Shown here in pieces: positions 52,092 to 61,900 of a stretch of 64,000 nucleotides of DNA (its first letter is position 1; every line of letters starts with the position of its first letter). A model generated the notes under the pieces. It saw only the letters and a program-made list of their open reading frames with translations. It was not told the DNA's origin and ran no database searches. Source of the stretch: Clostridia bacterium (GTDB lineage: Bacteria; Bacillota; Clostridia; Oscillospirales; Acutalibacteraceae). Made by a program: the position numbers and the translations under genes. The stretch spans positions 57,717-121,716 of the forward strand of contig JAFWYP010000022.1 in the NCBI GenBank assembly GCA_017517665.1. The letters run 5' to 3'.

Positions 52092-52573
52092 TGGACAAAA
52101 CAAATTTAATAAGAGTTGCAATTTGCCTGACATACTATCATATTGGCGGTTTGGCAACGACAAATATTGAACGTTTGCTTAAGGGAAGCAATATGTCTGT
52201 AACGAATTCGAAGTGTTTTTGTCCAGTGTGCAAAAAAAGAATTAAATGTTTTTTTCAGTTGCCAATTATTTCATACATAATATGTCGAGGCAAATGTTTG
52301 GAGTGTTCGAGTAAAATACCGGTTAAATCATTGGTTCTTGAAATAACGGTTTTTGCGGTGATGACAGTAACTTCAATATTGTTTGATTTTTCACCCGTGG
52401 GCGTGTTAATCAGTTTTACCGCCTATGAGATAATAAAAATAATTTGTATAGTAATTAACGGAAAAAGAGAAAACGGATTTGCAAAGGAATATGTTATTTC
52501 TGTTTTGCTTATGTTTATTTTCTTTATTATGACAGAATTTATGGCATTACTTTTATATTCCATTAAATCATAA
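52091..52573 (+). CDS. stand-alone prepilin-peptidase cysteine domain (DiS_P_DiS)
   Basis: A 160-residue membrane protein. The stretch CPVCKKRIKCFFQLPIISYI followed by CRGKCLECSSKIPVKSLVLE is the double-CxxC domain normally fused to the N terminus of A24 prepilin peptidases. Here there is no catalytic Asp region; the C-terminal half is three membrane helices. The catalytic half is the separate gene at 43960. The start overlaps the foldase stop (TAATG). Confidence 0.8.
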   Translation: MDKTNLIRVAICLTYYHIGGLATTNIERLLKGSNMSVTNSKCFCPVCKKRIKCFFQLPIISYIICRGKCLECSSKIPVKSLVLEITVFAVMTVTSILFDFSPVGVLISFTAYEIIKIICIVINGKRENGFAKEYVISVLLMFIFFIMTEFMALLLYSIKS

Positions 52574-52593
52574 AACAATTAGGAGTGGTATTA

Positions 52594-53661
52594 GTGAAAA
52601 TTAAGGTTGCGGTGCTTGATGACAATAAAAGTTATCTTAACAGACTTGCTGTGGTATTTACCGGAAAGTTTGCAGATAAGCTTGAGGTTTATTCGTTTTC
52701 GTCGCTTGAAGGTGCGTTGGCAGGTCTTGTTGAAAACAAGATAGATGTTTTTATTTCCAGCGACGCTTTTGATGTTGATGTAAAAAAAATACCGTCAGGA
52801 TGCGGATTTGCTTATTTTGTTTATTCACCTGATGTAAGTAGCTTGCGTGACCAAAGAACAATTTGTAGATATCAGAAAGCAGAAATGATTTACAAAGAAA
52901 TTCTCGGAATCTTTTCGGAAAACGCAACAGATATTGGATTTAAAATGGAGGGTAACGGTGAAACAAGGGTTTGCACTTTTACTTCTGCCAGCGGTGGTAC
53001 CGGCGCATCTACGCTTGCGGTCGGTTTTGCCAAACGATTAGCAAAAATCGGTAAAAAAGTTTTATATATGAACCTTGAAAAGTTTGGAAACAGCGATTTG
53101 TATTTTTCAGGTGAAGGACAGTTTAGCTTTGGCGACATAATTTTCTCTTTGAAAAGCAAGAAAGTTAATCTGGCAATTAAAATGGAAAGCTATGTAAAAG
53201 AAGATCCGTCGGGAGTATATTTTTATTCATCATCACCCAATGCTCTTGATATTGCAGAGATAACAAAAGACGATGTTCGTCAGCTTGTTTCTGCAATAAA
53301 AGCAATGAACAGCTATGATTTTATTGTTATTGATACGGGCTTCCAGTTTTCGTCATCGGTAATTGAAATTTTCAATCAGTCAAACGATATTATTTTTGTT
53401 TCCGACGGTTCTGAAGTTGCAAATGAAAAGTTTATGCGTGTTTATAATGCCATTGATATTTATGAGAGACAGAAAAACATTAAAATTCTCTCAAAGGTAT
53501 CATTGATCTATAATAAGTTCAGCAACAAAACAGGAAGAATTATTTCTGATTCAAATATCAGAATTCTTGGTGGAATTGTTCGTTATGAAAATGCTTCATC
53601 GGAGCAGATTATAGGTCAGATTACAAACTCTGACGATTTGGCGAAAATAATATTTATGTAA
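52594..53661 (+). CDS. cpaE: CpaE/TadZ-like ParA-family ATPase
   Basis: A 355-residue protein with an N-terminal receiver-like domain (KIKVAVLDDNKSYL; the phospho-acceptor region IDVFISSDAFDV lacks the usual geometry) and a MinD/ParA domain with deviant P-loop TSASGGTGASTLAVGFA. The signature Lys of KGG is replaced by Ser-Gly, and GKS by GAS, so ATP hydrolysis may be weak. TadZ/CpaE proteins localise the pilus machine. The GTG at 52594 has AGGAG eight bases upstream. Confidence 0.88.
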   Translation: MKIKVAVLDDNKSYLNRLAVVFTGKFADKLEVYSFSSLEGALAGLVENKIDVFISSDAFDVDVKKIPSGCGFAYFVYSPDVSSLRDQRTICRYQKAEMIYKEILGIFSENATDIGFKMEGNGETRVCTFTSASGGTGASTLAVGFAKRLAKIGKKVLYMNLEKFGNSDLYFSGEGQFSFGDIIFSLKSKKVNLAIKMESYVKEDPSGVYFYSSSPNALDIAEITKDDVRQLVSAIKAMNSYDFIVIDTGFQFSSSVIEIFNQSNDIIFVSDGSEVANEKFMRVYNAIDIYERQKNIKILSKVSLIYNKFSNKTGRIISDSNIRILGGIVRYENASSEQIIGQITNSDDLAKIIFM

Positions 53662-53682
53662 TCCGTGAAAAGGGGAATTAAA

Positions 53683-55245
53683 ATGAGCATTTTTACTATT
53701 GAAAATCAGGGAGTTAATACATATATCGTATACAAAGTTACGGCTGAGGATGAGTTTGACTCTCTCAGCTTCGGTATGCTTGCTAACAATAAAATAAGAG
53801 GTATAGCACCGATCCTATTCACTCAGGTTGACGCAGATAAATATCTTAAATACAATATTTCATCAAAAATTCCTGTCAGCACATATTTTAAAGGAACAGT
53901 AACAAGAAAAAAACTTCTTGATATTTTTTCGGGAATAGCTTCTGCTGTAATGGCTGCAGAAGAATATATGGTAGACACATCGCTTTTCATTTTTGATATC
54001 GACCACATATATGTTGACGCAACCACAAACGAAACAACTATCATATGTATACCGGTTGTAAATTGTGCTCACAGTACGGTTGATTTGCAGATGTTTTACA
54101 AGCAGATAATGTACAGCACTCAGTTTGATCAGAATGAAAATTGTGATTATATCGCTCCGATAATCAATTATCTGAATAGTACTCAAGTATTTTCCCTTGC
54201 AGATTTCAAGAAACTTATTGACAGATTGAATTTTTCTGCAGCTCAGAGTGCAACAGTCGTTGCTTCATCAGGAACATCATATCAGCCTCAGCCTTCTGTT
54301 AATTCATCTGTATCCGTTCAAAACCCTGCACCTGCACCGGCTCCTGTATATACAGAAAACAGAGTCGTAAAAGAAGAACCAGTCAAAAATCCGCTTGTTA
54401 ACACACTTCCGATAATGCCTGACACAGTTAAGTCTGTTCCCGCAGCAATGCCTCCTGTTCCTCAGAAGGCTGCAAAAGCAAGCAAAGCAGCAAAGAAGAC
54501 TCCGCCCGTACCTGAAGTAAACAATGATGTTACTGATGAGAAACAGATATCTCTGTTAACACTTTTAACTAAGTTCAGCAAAGAAAATCTTGATTTATAT
54601 AAGGCTCAGAAAGCCAACGGAAAACCTGCTAAAAAGGAAAAGACTCCCAAAGCAACAAAACCTGCTAAAGCGGCGCCAATGGGATTTGCAATTCCCGGAC
54701 AGAACTCCTCGATTAATTCGGATTCACCGACAGTACCTGCTTCAGCTTCACAGCCTGTTGCGGTTGCTGCTCCTAAGGCACCGCCTGCTCCGGCAAAGAC
54801 AACGGTTGAGTCTTCATACCAACAGATTCCGGTTGCTCCATCTAAGCCGGTCAATGTTCAACAGGCAAATTTTGGAGAAACAACTGTGCTTTCGAGTGCT
54901 GCAGTTGGTGAAACAACGGTTCTTGGGGTTGCACCTGTTGTATCGCAGCCTGTCGGTCATCTTGTCAGAGCTAAAACAGGTGAAAAAATTGCAATTAACA
55001 AGCCTGCATTCAGAATCGGTAAAGAGAAGAGCTATGTTGATTATTTTATCGGTGACAATACTGCAATCAGCAGAAGCCATGCAGATATTATTATGAGGAA
55101 CGGCAATTATTATATTATTGATCTCAATTCAACAAATCATACTTTCGTTAATGAAACGATAGTTGAAAGCGGAACCGAAAACTTAATCAAAGCCGGAGAT
55201 AAAATCAGACTCGGTAACGAAGTATTTGATTTTATTATGTTATAA
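53683..55245 (+). CDS. DUF6382-FHA protein with ETTVL motifs
   Basis: A 520-residue cytoplasmic protein. Residues 1-~190 form a DUF6382-like domain (FTIENQGVNTYIVYKVTAED...). A long Pro/Ala/Lys-rich disordered linker (about 200-395) follows, then two ETTVL motifs at 399-403 and 410-414, and a C-terminal FHA domain at about 443-520 with Arg444, Ser465/His466 and Asn485 in FRIGKEKSYVDYFIG and STNHTFVNE. FHA domains bind phosphothreonine, and the adjacent ETTVL sites resemble substrates for the kinase encoded two genes downstream. ATG at 53683 with AGGGGA. Confidence 0.85.
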   Translation: MSIFTIENQGVNTYIVYKVTAEDEFDSLSFGMLANNKIRGIAPILFTQVDADKYLKYNISSKIPVSTYFKGTVTRKKLLDIFSGIASAVMAAEEYMVDTSLFIFDIDHIYVDATTNETTIICIPVVNCAHSTVDLQMFYKQIMYSTQFDQNENCDYIAPIINYLNSTQVFSLADFKKLIDRLNFSAAQSATVVASSGTSYQPQPSVNSSVSVQNPAPAPAPVYTENRVVKEEPVKNPLVNTLPIMPDTVKSVPAAMPPVPQKAAKASKAAKKTPPVPEVNNDVTDEKQISLLTLLTKFSKENLDLYKAQKANGKPAKKEKTPKATKPAKAAPMGFAIPGQNSSINSDSPTVPASASQPVAVAAPKAPPAPAKTTVESSYQQIPVAPSKPVNVQQANFGETTVLSSAAVGETTVLGVAPVVSQPVGHLVRAKTGEKIAINKPAFRIGKEKSYVDYFIGDNTAISRSHADIIMRNGNYYIIDLNSTNHTFVNETIVESGTENLIKAGDKIRLGNEVFDFIML

Positions 55246-55272
55246 AAACGCACCTTTAAGGATGGAATACGA

Positions 55273-56040
55273 ATGAATTATTTTATTGCTGCAGATACGG
55301 ATATCGGAATAAAGAAAAATACGAATCAGGATGCACTGTCTGTAAAACAGTTAAGAACAAATACAGGCAATATGGTTTTTGCCGTTTTGTGTGACGGAAT
55401 GGGAGGTCTTGCAAAAGGTGAACTCGCAAGCACTGAAGTGATAAGATCATTTAATAAATGGCTTGCAAATGATTTTTCCGGTGAATGCAGAACGCAAGAA
55501 GATTTTGAGCTGATCAAAAATCAATGGACCCAAGTAATCAACAACGAAAATAAAAAAATAGGTTTGTACGGCAGACAGTATTCCATAAATCTTGGAACGA
55601 CGGTTGTTGCGCTGCTTTTAACAGATAACGGTTATATTGCAATGAATGTCGGAGATTCCAGAGCATATGAAATTGGAACCGATTCAATTCAGATAACAAA
55701 AGACCAAAGTGTTGTTGCACAAGAAATCGAGATGGGAAAATTGACAGAAGAACAGGCTTTGAAAGATTCCCGAAGAAACGTATTGCTTCAGTGCGTCGGA
55801 GCTTCAGATACTGTTATTCCTGCTTTTTATCGGGGAGAAACCAAACAAAACCATGTTTATATTTTGTGTTCGGACGGTTTTGTTCACGAAATAAGCAACA
55901 AAGAAATTTGCACTTTACTTTCGCCGCAGTCTGCGGTTGATAAAAACACAATGGCAAGAAATATCAGAAGTCTTATCGAGTTAAATAAATCTCGATTGGA
56001 ACAAGATAATATTTCGGTTGTTGCGATAAAAACATTTTAA
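55273..56040 (+). CDS. PP2C-type Ser/Thr protein phosphatase
   Basis: A 255-residue PPM phosphatase with all metal motifs: ADTDIGIKKNTNQDAL, LCDGMGGLAKGELAS, MNVGDSRAYEI, LCSDGFVHEI and EQDNISVVAIK. It would remove phosphate from threonines placed by the neighbouring kinase. Lies between the FHA and kinase genes with gaps of 15-27 bases. Confidence 0.95.
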   Translation: MNYFIAADTDIGIKKNTNQDALSVKQLRTNTGNMVFAVLCDGMGGLAKGELASTEVIRSFNKWLANDFSGECRTQEDFELIKNQWTQVINNENKKIGLYGRQYSINLGTTVVALLLTDNGYIAMNVGDSRAYEIGTDSIQITKDQSVVAQEIEMGKLTEEQALKDSRRNVLLQCVGASDTVIPAFYRGETKQNHVYILCSDGFVHEISNKEICTLLSPQSAVDKNTMARNIRSLIELNKSRLEQDNISVVAIKTF

Positions 56041-56055
56041 AGGGGATTATGCGGC

Positions 56056-57825
56056 GTGTTAGAGATAGGTTCCGTTCTTGATGGCAAATATAAAATATTA
56101 AGTGAAATCGGGCACGGCGGAATGAGTGTCGTTTATATGGCACTTAACGAAAAAGCTAACAAAACATGGGCAGTCAAGGAAATCCGAAAAGACGGAAAAA
56201 TGGATTTCAACATTGTCAGACAAGGCCTTGTTGCTGAAATTGAAACATTAAAAAAATTAAATCATCCGAACTTGCCGAGCATCGTTGATGTTATTGAAGA
56301 TCAGGATTCATTCATAATTGTTATGGATTATATCGAAGGCAACTCATTGGACAAGGCGTTGCTTGAACATGGTGCACAGCCTCAGGACAATGTTATAGAG
56401 TGGGCTATGCAGCTTTGCGACGTTCTCGGTTATCTGCATTCATGTAATCCGCCAATAATTTACAGAGATATGAAGCCTGCAAACATAATGCTGAAGCCTG
56501 ACGGAAACATTGCGCTCATTGACTTCGGAACTGCAAAGACATATGAGATTGATCTCGGCGAAACAACAGGTATCGGTACAATAGGTTATGCCGCTCCCGA
56601 ACAGTTTATAGGCAGCGGACTCGGAAGAACCGATGCAAGAACGGATATTTACTGTCTCGGAATAACTCTCTATCATTTGCTTACGGGAATTGACCCTTGT
56701 AAGAATGTTATTGCCGATAAATCGATAAGAGCTGTTAATCCGACACTATCACAGGGACTTGATGAGATAATAATCAAATGTACACAGCCTGACCCCAAAG
56801 ACAGATATCAGTCATGTGATGAACTTCTGTATGCGTTTGAACACCATAATGAAATGGGTATTGCATACAGAAAAATGCAGAAAAAGAAACTTAAAAGATT
56901 TATTGCTACTGCTGCGGCAACCATCATTTCCGCATTTGTTGCGGTTTTTGGGTTTGTTTCTGCTGAAAATGCCAAAACGGCAGACTACGAAAAATTGCTC
57001 GGAGAGGCAGAAAATATAGTATTGGATATCAAATCCGAAACTTTTAAAGAGGACTTCAAGAAGAAATGTGACAAATTTGTTGAAGCGATAGCAACGTCCC
57101 CCGAGAGATATGATGCAGAGAATGAAAATGATGCATATAACAAAATGATTAAGCTTTTTGAAAGCGAAATTTCGGACAAGGGAACGGAGCTTTCGACAAC
57201 CGAGGCTAAATATATAAGTCAGTTAGAAACAGGATATGATGTTGTGGATGCTTTTGGAAACTCAACCACAATTTATCCTATAGAAGAGCTTAAAACAGTG
57301 AATACTGACAACTATGAGGAGTTGTGTTTGGATATAGGAATTCTTTATTGGTACAGCTATGAAGTTCAGGAATCGAGATATGAGTACGGTGGAAAATGGT
57401 TCGGATATATTGCTGAAGAGAATTCCATGGCGATGACCTTTAAAGAAATTGCGGATATAACCGAAAAAATTCGTGCGCTCAGAGCTACAAGCAAGAAAAA
57501 TATAGAAAATTTGCTCAAGATAAAAAAAGAAATACCCGAACTCTGGAACAAAATCAAAGGTCTATATGATAATGCTTCAGATTATGACGAAGATATGAAA
57601 ATAATTGCTCTCAGAGAAGTTATTTCCTGCATTTCTTCCGAAGTGGATTCGTTTATTGCTTTGGAAAATGTAACGAAAGAACAAATTGTTGATATGCTTA
57701 ACGGAGCAAAAGCTGGAATAGACAGTTATGGCGAAGATGCTTTTTCGGAACTGAGCAAACAGGCTGACGAAGCAATAAAAAGAGCAGTGTCAGTAAAAGA
57801 AAACGGTAAGGAGGCGATGCAGTAA
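56056..57825 (+). CDS. transmembrane Ser/Thr protein kinase (Hanks type)
   Basis: A 589-residue receptor kinase. The Gly loop is EIGHGGMSVVYM (17-28), Lys41 is in WAVKEI, the catalytic loop is YRDMKPANIM (136-145; Tyr in place of His of HRD, as in many clostridial kinases), DFG is at 156-158 and the APEQF end of the activation loop at 180-184. The activation loop has ETTGIGT, similar to the ETT motifs of its neighbours. One membrane helix (about 280-300) leads to a ~290-residue helical outer domain without PASTA repeats. GTG start. Confidence 0.93.
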   Translation: MLEIGSVLDGKYKILSEIGHGGMSVVYMALNEKANKTWAVKEIRKDGKMDFNIVRQGLVAEIETLKKLNHPNLPSIVDVIEDQDSFIIVMDYIEGNSLDKALLEHGAQPQDNVIEWAMQLCDVLGYLHSCNPPIIYRDMKPANIMLKPDGNIALIDFGTAKTYEIDLGETTGIGTIGYAAPEQFIGSGLGRTDARTDIYCLGITLYHLLTGIDPCKNVIADKSIRAVNPTLSQGLDEIIIKCTQPDPKDRYQSCDELLYAFEHHNEMGIAYRKMQKKKLKRFIATAAATIISAFVAVFGFVSAENAKTADYEKLLGEAENIVLDIKSETFKEDFKKKCDKFVEAIATSPERYDAENENDAYNKMIKLFESEISDKGTELSTTEAKYISQLETGYDVVDAFGNSTTIYPIEELKTVNTDNYEELCLDIGILYWYSYEVQESRYEYGGKWFGYIAEENSMAMTFKEIADITEKIRALRATSKKNIENLLKIKKEIPELWNKIKGLYDNASDYDEDMKIIALREVISCISSEVDSFIALENVTKEQIVDMLNGAKAGIDSYGEDAFSELSKQADEAIKRAVSVKENGKEAMQ

Positions 57826-58454
57826 TGGCTCAAAACACATCAGCGGCCTTGACCGGTGCAATGTCTTTGTCCGATATTTATATGATAGTTTGTTATGTAG
57901 GCATCGCTCTTTGCATTCTTTTCCTGATAATAACGCTTGTTTTATTTTTTAAGGATAACATTATAGAAGTTATCGGAGACCTTTCGGGTTCGAATGCAAG
58001 AAAAGGAATCGAAAACATCAGAAACCAGAATCGTTCATCGGGAAACAAGGCTCACAAGCCGAGTCATGTTAACCTTGAACGAGGAAGACTTACCGATAAA
58101 ATAACAAAATCGGGAGCATTGATACCTGCGGGAGAATCTGTGGGTGTAAGTGTCGGAACAGAAAAATTCCAAACAGGAAAGCTTGTGACCGACGAAACGA
58201 CTCTTCTTGACGTGCAGGAAACAGAAGTGTTGATTGCGGAAGAAGGACAATCTGTCGACGAAACAACGATTCTCGTCGGAAACGATTTCGGAGCAACAAC
58301 CGTTCTTGATGCAAGTACTAATGAAACAACGGTATTGTCGTATGGTTCGGAGGAAACAACCGTTCTTAATATGGCAGGTTTTGAAACCTTCAGAACAGGC
58401 GTTGTTGTTGAAGATGAAATTATTTTTGTTCATTCAAATGAATATATAAACTGA
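57825..58454 (+). CDS. single-pass membrane protein with six ETTVL-type repeats
   Basis: A 209-residue protein: short N terminus, one membrane helix (20-42), basic juxtamembrane stretch, and a cytoplasmic tail with ETTLL (124-128), ETEVL (132-136), ETTIL (146-150), ATTVL (157-161), ETTVL (167-171) and ETTVL (177-181). Each is acidic then Thr-Thr with Leu at +3 of the first Thr, the spacing favoured by FHA domains (pT-x-x-I/L/V). It overlaps the kinase stop (TAATG). It looks like a phosphothreonine docking scaffold for the upstream FHA protein. No known family recognised. Confidence 0.75.
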   Translation: MAQNTSAALTGAMSLSDIYMIVCYVGIALCILFLIITLVLFFKDNIIEVIGDLSGSNARKGIENIRNQNRSSGNKAHKPSHVNLERGRLTDKITKSGALIPAGESVGVSVGTEKFQTGKLVTDETTLLDVQETEVLIAEEGQSVDETTILVGNDFGATTVLDASTNETTVLSYGSEETTVLNMAGFETFRTGVVVEDEIIFVHSNEYIN

Positions 58455-58473
58455 TATATGGAGATGAATCAAA

Positions 58474-58956
58474 GTGGGAGTTATTGCGAAAAATGATAAA
58501 ACAAGCAGAATAATGTTTGTCTTATCCCTTGTTTTCGGATTTGTTTTTGCCGCATCATTTTTGTTGATGCCTGCAGCAAGCAGTATATCCTTGAATGAAG
58601 GAAAAAACGAACTACTTTATCTGGCAGGAGCATTATTTTGGAGTTCATTGTTTTTATCAATTGTAACAACAGTTATTGTAACGGTAAAAAGAAAAAAATA
58701 TTTTAAAAACAAAGAAAATTCTAATCTTCCGAAATATCCCGGAATCATAACTTTCTTTTCCTCAAAAAAGGCCAAAATTGCGGATATTCTTATGATTGTT
58801 TTTCTTTTTGCATTTATAGCTTGTACTATATTTGCAGATGGTTACCCTATTTATGTTTTTCTGTTCTTATCGGTGTTGGCAATTCAGTATCACTGTGTTC
58901 TGAACGGTAAAAATCTTATATTTATAAAAGAATTGAAGTCAGGGGGCAGCGTGTAA
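58474..58956 (+). CDS. hypothetical four-helix membrane protein
   Basis: A 160-residue membrane protein with four helices in two pairs (about 12-35, 45-68, 98-118, 122-140) separated by a basic cytoplasmic loop (VKRKKYFKNKENSN). No motif recognised. GTG start with GGAGATG upstream. Its stop overlaps the ATG of the giant surface protein (TAATG), suggesting coupled synthesis and perhaps a role in its export. Confidence 0.65.
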   Translation: MGVIAKNDKTSRIMFVLSLVFGFVFAASFLLMPAASSISLNEGKNELLYLAGALFWSSLFLSIVTTVIVTVKRKKYFKNKENSNLPKYPGIITFFSSKKAKIADILMIVFLFAFIACTIFADGYPIYVFLFLSVLAIQYHCVLNGKNLIFIKELKSGGSV

Positions 58957-61900
58957 TGAACAGTAAAACAAGATCAACAGTATTAAGGCTTCTGTCGCTT
59001 GCACTTTCATTTATGATGGTGATAAGTGTTATTCCCGTAAATGGTATGGTGGTATTTGCCGCTGAAGAAGATACAATTTCCATTCAGTATTTGAGCAAAA
59101 ACATTGTTCAGGAAGGCGTGGAAATCAAAATCAAGCCTAATGATGCTACAGACGACAGCTACATAGGAAAAACTGATAAATACGGTATATGGAAAACTGA
59201 AGTGTTATGGAAAGACCTTTCCGAATCATTTTATATTTCCATTAACGGAGATTCAAAGAAAATTGTCAGATCCGATGAGCCGAAAAGCTTCCTTATCGTA
59301 ATAGATGACGAAAAGAAGTGGACGGATGAAGCAATGCCTGTTGCCGTTATTTCAATTGAAGCTGATAAAACTTCTGTCGGAAGAGGCGAATCCTTCGAGA
59401 TCAGTTCAACAGTATTCGGCACCCCTGATAAGTATCAGTGGTATCGTGATTCTCAGGAAATTGCAAGCGCAACATCCTCAGTTCTTAAAATTGACAATGC
59501 AGCCGTTACAGACACTGGCGCTTATTCATGCAAAGTAATTGATATTAACGGAGATTCAAGAACATCCGATTCAATCGAAATCACCGTTACTGAAAAGGCT
59601 CCTGAGGGTCTTGCTCTCAAGGCATATGCAGACGGCTCGGAGATCGACGGCCCCGTTTCGAGAGATTCCGTAAAGGAAATTGAACTTAAGCTTGAAAATA
59701 TTCCCGATGATGCAGCTGTAACAGATGTTGCATATTATGTAAACGGCAACTGTGTAAGCTCGGGAACATCGGAAACATCTTATGTTTTTGCTCTTGAGTC
59801 AGGCGTAGAGGAATATACATGCGAAGTAGAGCTTACATTTGATAAGTACTATGAGCAGACCAAGGTTGCTCTCTCTGCACCTGTTCAGGCTCCTCTTCTT
59901 TCACAGAGTGAAATCGTAATTACTGTTGAAGGCGCAGAATACGATGCAGCAGAAGGTGCTTATGTTCTCACATATTCGGATTCTCCCAAAGCAAAGCTCG
60001 AAATAACAGTTTCGGGTGGTTCAGGCGACGGCGAATATAAGCTTGAGCTCGTTGAAGAAAAGAACTCTGACGGTTCAAACGCAAGCTATGTTGGTAGAAA
60101 TGTAAAAATCGACAAGGTTTACGGACAGAATAAATGGAAAGCAGAAATCAAGAATGCAGGTTCATTCAAGCTTGAAGCAAGCAAAGAAGGCGATGGAAAT
60201 TATGAAGCAATTGCTCCTGTTTACGCAAGCTTCAAAGTGAATAAGGCATCTGCAGGTGATTTTGCTTTTGAAATTCCTTCTCCCGAAGCAGTTGTTTATA
60301 ACGAAAATAACAATGAATTTGTAAACAAAATCGTTGGTGAATTCAGTGATGTAAAATATGAAATCATAGATGGCGACTGCGCTGTAATTGATGAAGCAAC
60401 AGGCAAGCTCAGCATCAAGAAGGCAGGCATTGTTACCGTTAAGGCTTCTCTTGCTGAAAGTGAGAATTATCTTGCAGCATCGGCAGAGTATACTCTTACA
60501 GTCAACAAGGCTGCACAGACCATCAAATTCGAAGACAAGGCTGCAACAATTTATTACGGTCAGTCATATTCAAGAGTTGCTGCTCCCGAAGCAGTTGACG
60601 GCGCAGCTGACGGTTACGGATATAACCATGACGAAGGTGTCAAGCCCGTATACAGCATTGTTGTTGCAGACGGAGCTGAAGCAATTGCTGCCGTAGCTGA
60701 AGACGGAAGCCTTGCATTCGAAAATCAGAAGACAGGTACTGTTACAGTCAAGGCTGTTCTTGCAGGAAATGACTGTTACGAAACTGCAGAAGCAGAATAT
60801 ACTCTCACAGTTGAAAAATATACCGTTGAAAATGCATATTCGGTCAGCGGTGAGCAGCTCAATTCAGAAAGCGGATGGTATACAGGTGATGTAACCGTCA
60901 CACCTGCTGAAGGTCATCAGATAAGCAAAACTAACAACCTCGGTGATACAAACGAATGGTCTGAATCGCTTGTAATAAGCGCCGAAGGAGTTGAAAACGG
61001 TTTAGATATCTATCTTAAGAATGTAGAGACAGGTGCAATTTCGGAAGTAAGCACTGTTAATTCCGACAGAGTAAAAATCGATAAGACTGCTCCTGCAGGC
61101 CTTAAGGTAAATTATAAGACATCCGTATGGTATGAGGATGTATTGAATTCAGTAACATTCGGTTACTATAACTCAACAGTTATCTTCACTCTTGAAGCAA
61201 AGGATGAAACATCGGGAATTGAGTATTTCGTATGGAGTCTTGTTTCGCATGAAGATGACGAAAATGCAGAGTCTGCAACTATAGTTCCCGAAACAAAAGT
61301 TACTGCAGAGAAAAAAGGCGATGTTTATGAATCCGAAGCATGTGTACTCGGAGATAAAAACGCTCTTGATGCTCTTTGCGGAAAGATTTCGTTCTCTGCA
61401 TATGACTATGCAGGTCATTCAGAAGAATATGAAGACGGATATGTTATCGTTATTGATACGGAAGATCCCGAAGTAAGCATCGAAACAGATGCTTCTTACA
61501 AGAGCATGGTAAATAACGCTTATCCTTATGATGATGCAGATGAAAACAGCTTGTCTCCTATTGAAATTTATTCCGATTCTGTGAATGTCAAATTCAGAGT
61601 AATAGAGAAGAATTTCTTCGTTCAAAATGCAACTGCAAGCGTAAACGGTGAGGATGTTACTGATGAGCTCTTGTGGAAATCAGAAGGCGATAACCACTAT
61701 GCAGTTTATAACATTGAAGAAGACGGCGATTACAGTATAGTTTTCGTTTATGAAGATATTTTTGGTGAGGACATCGAAAATTCAGCAGTTAAAAACAAGT
61801 ACGAGCTTTCAAAGCATATTTCGGTTGATACAGTTGCTCCCGAAGTAACAGTTACACTCAGCGAAGCAGATTTTGAAGCTAAAAACACAAAGTACTACGA

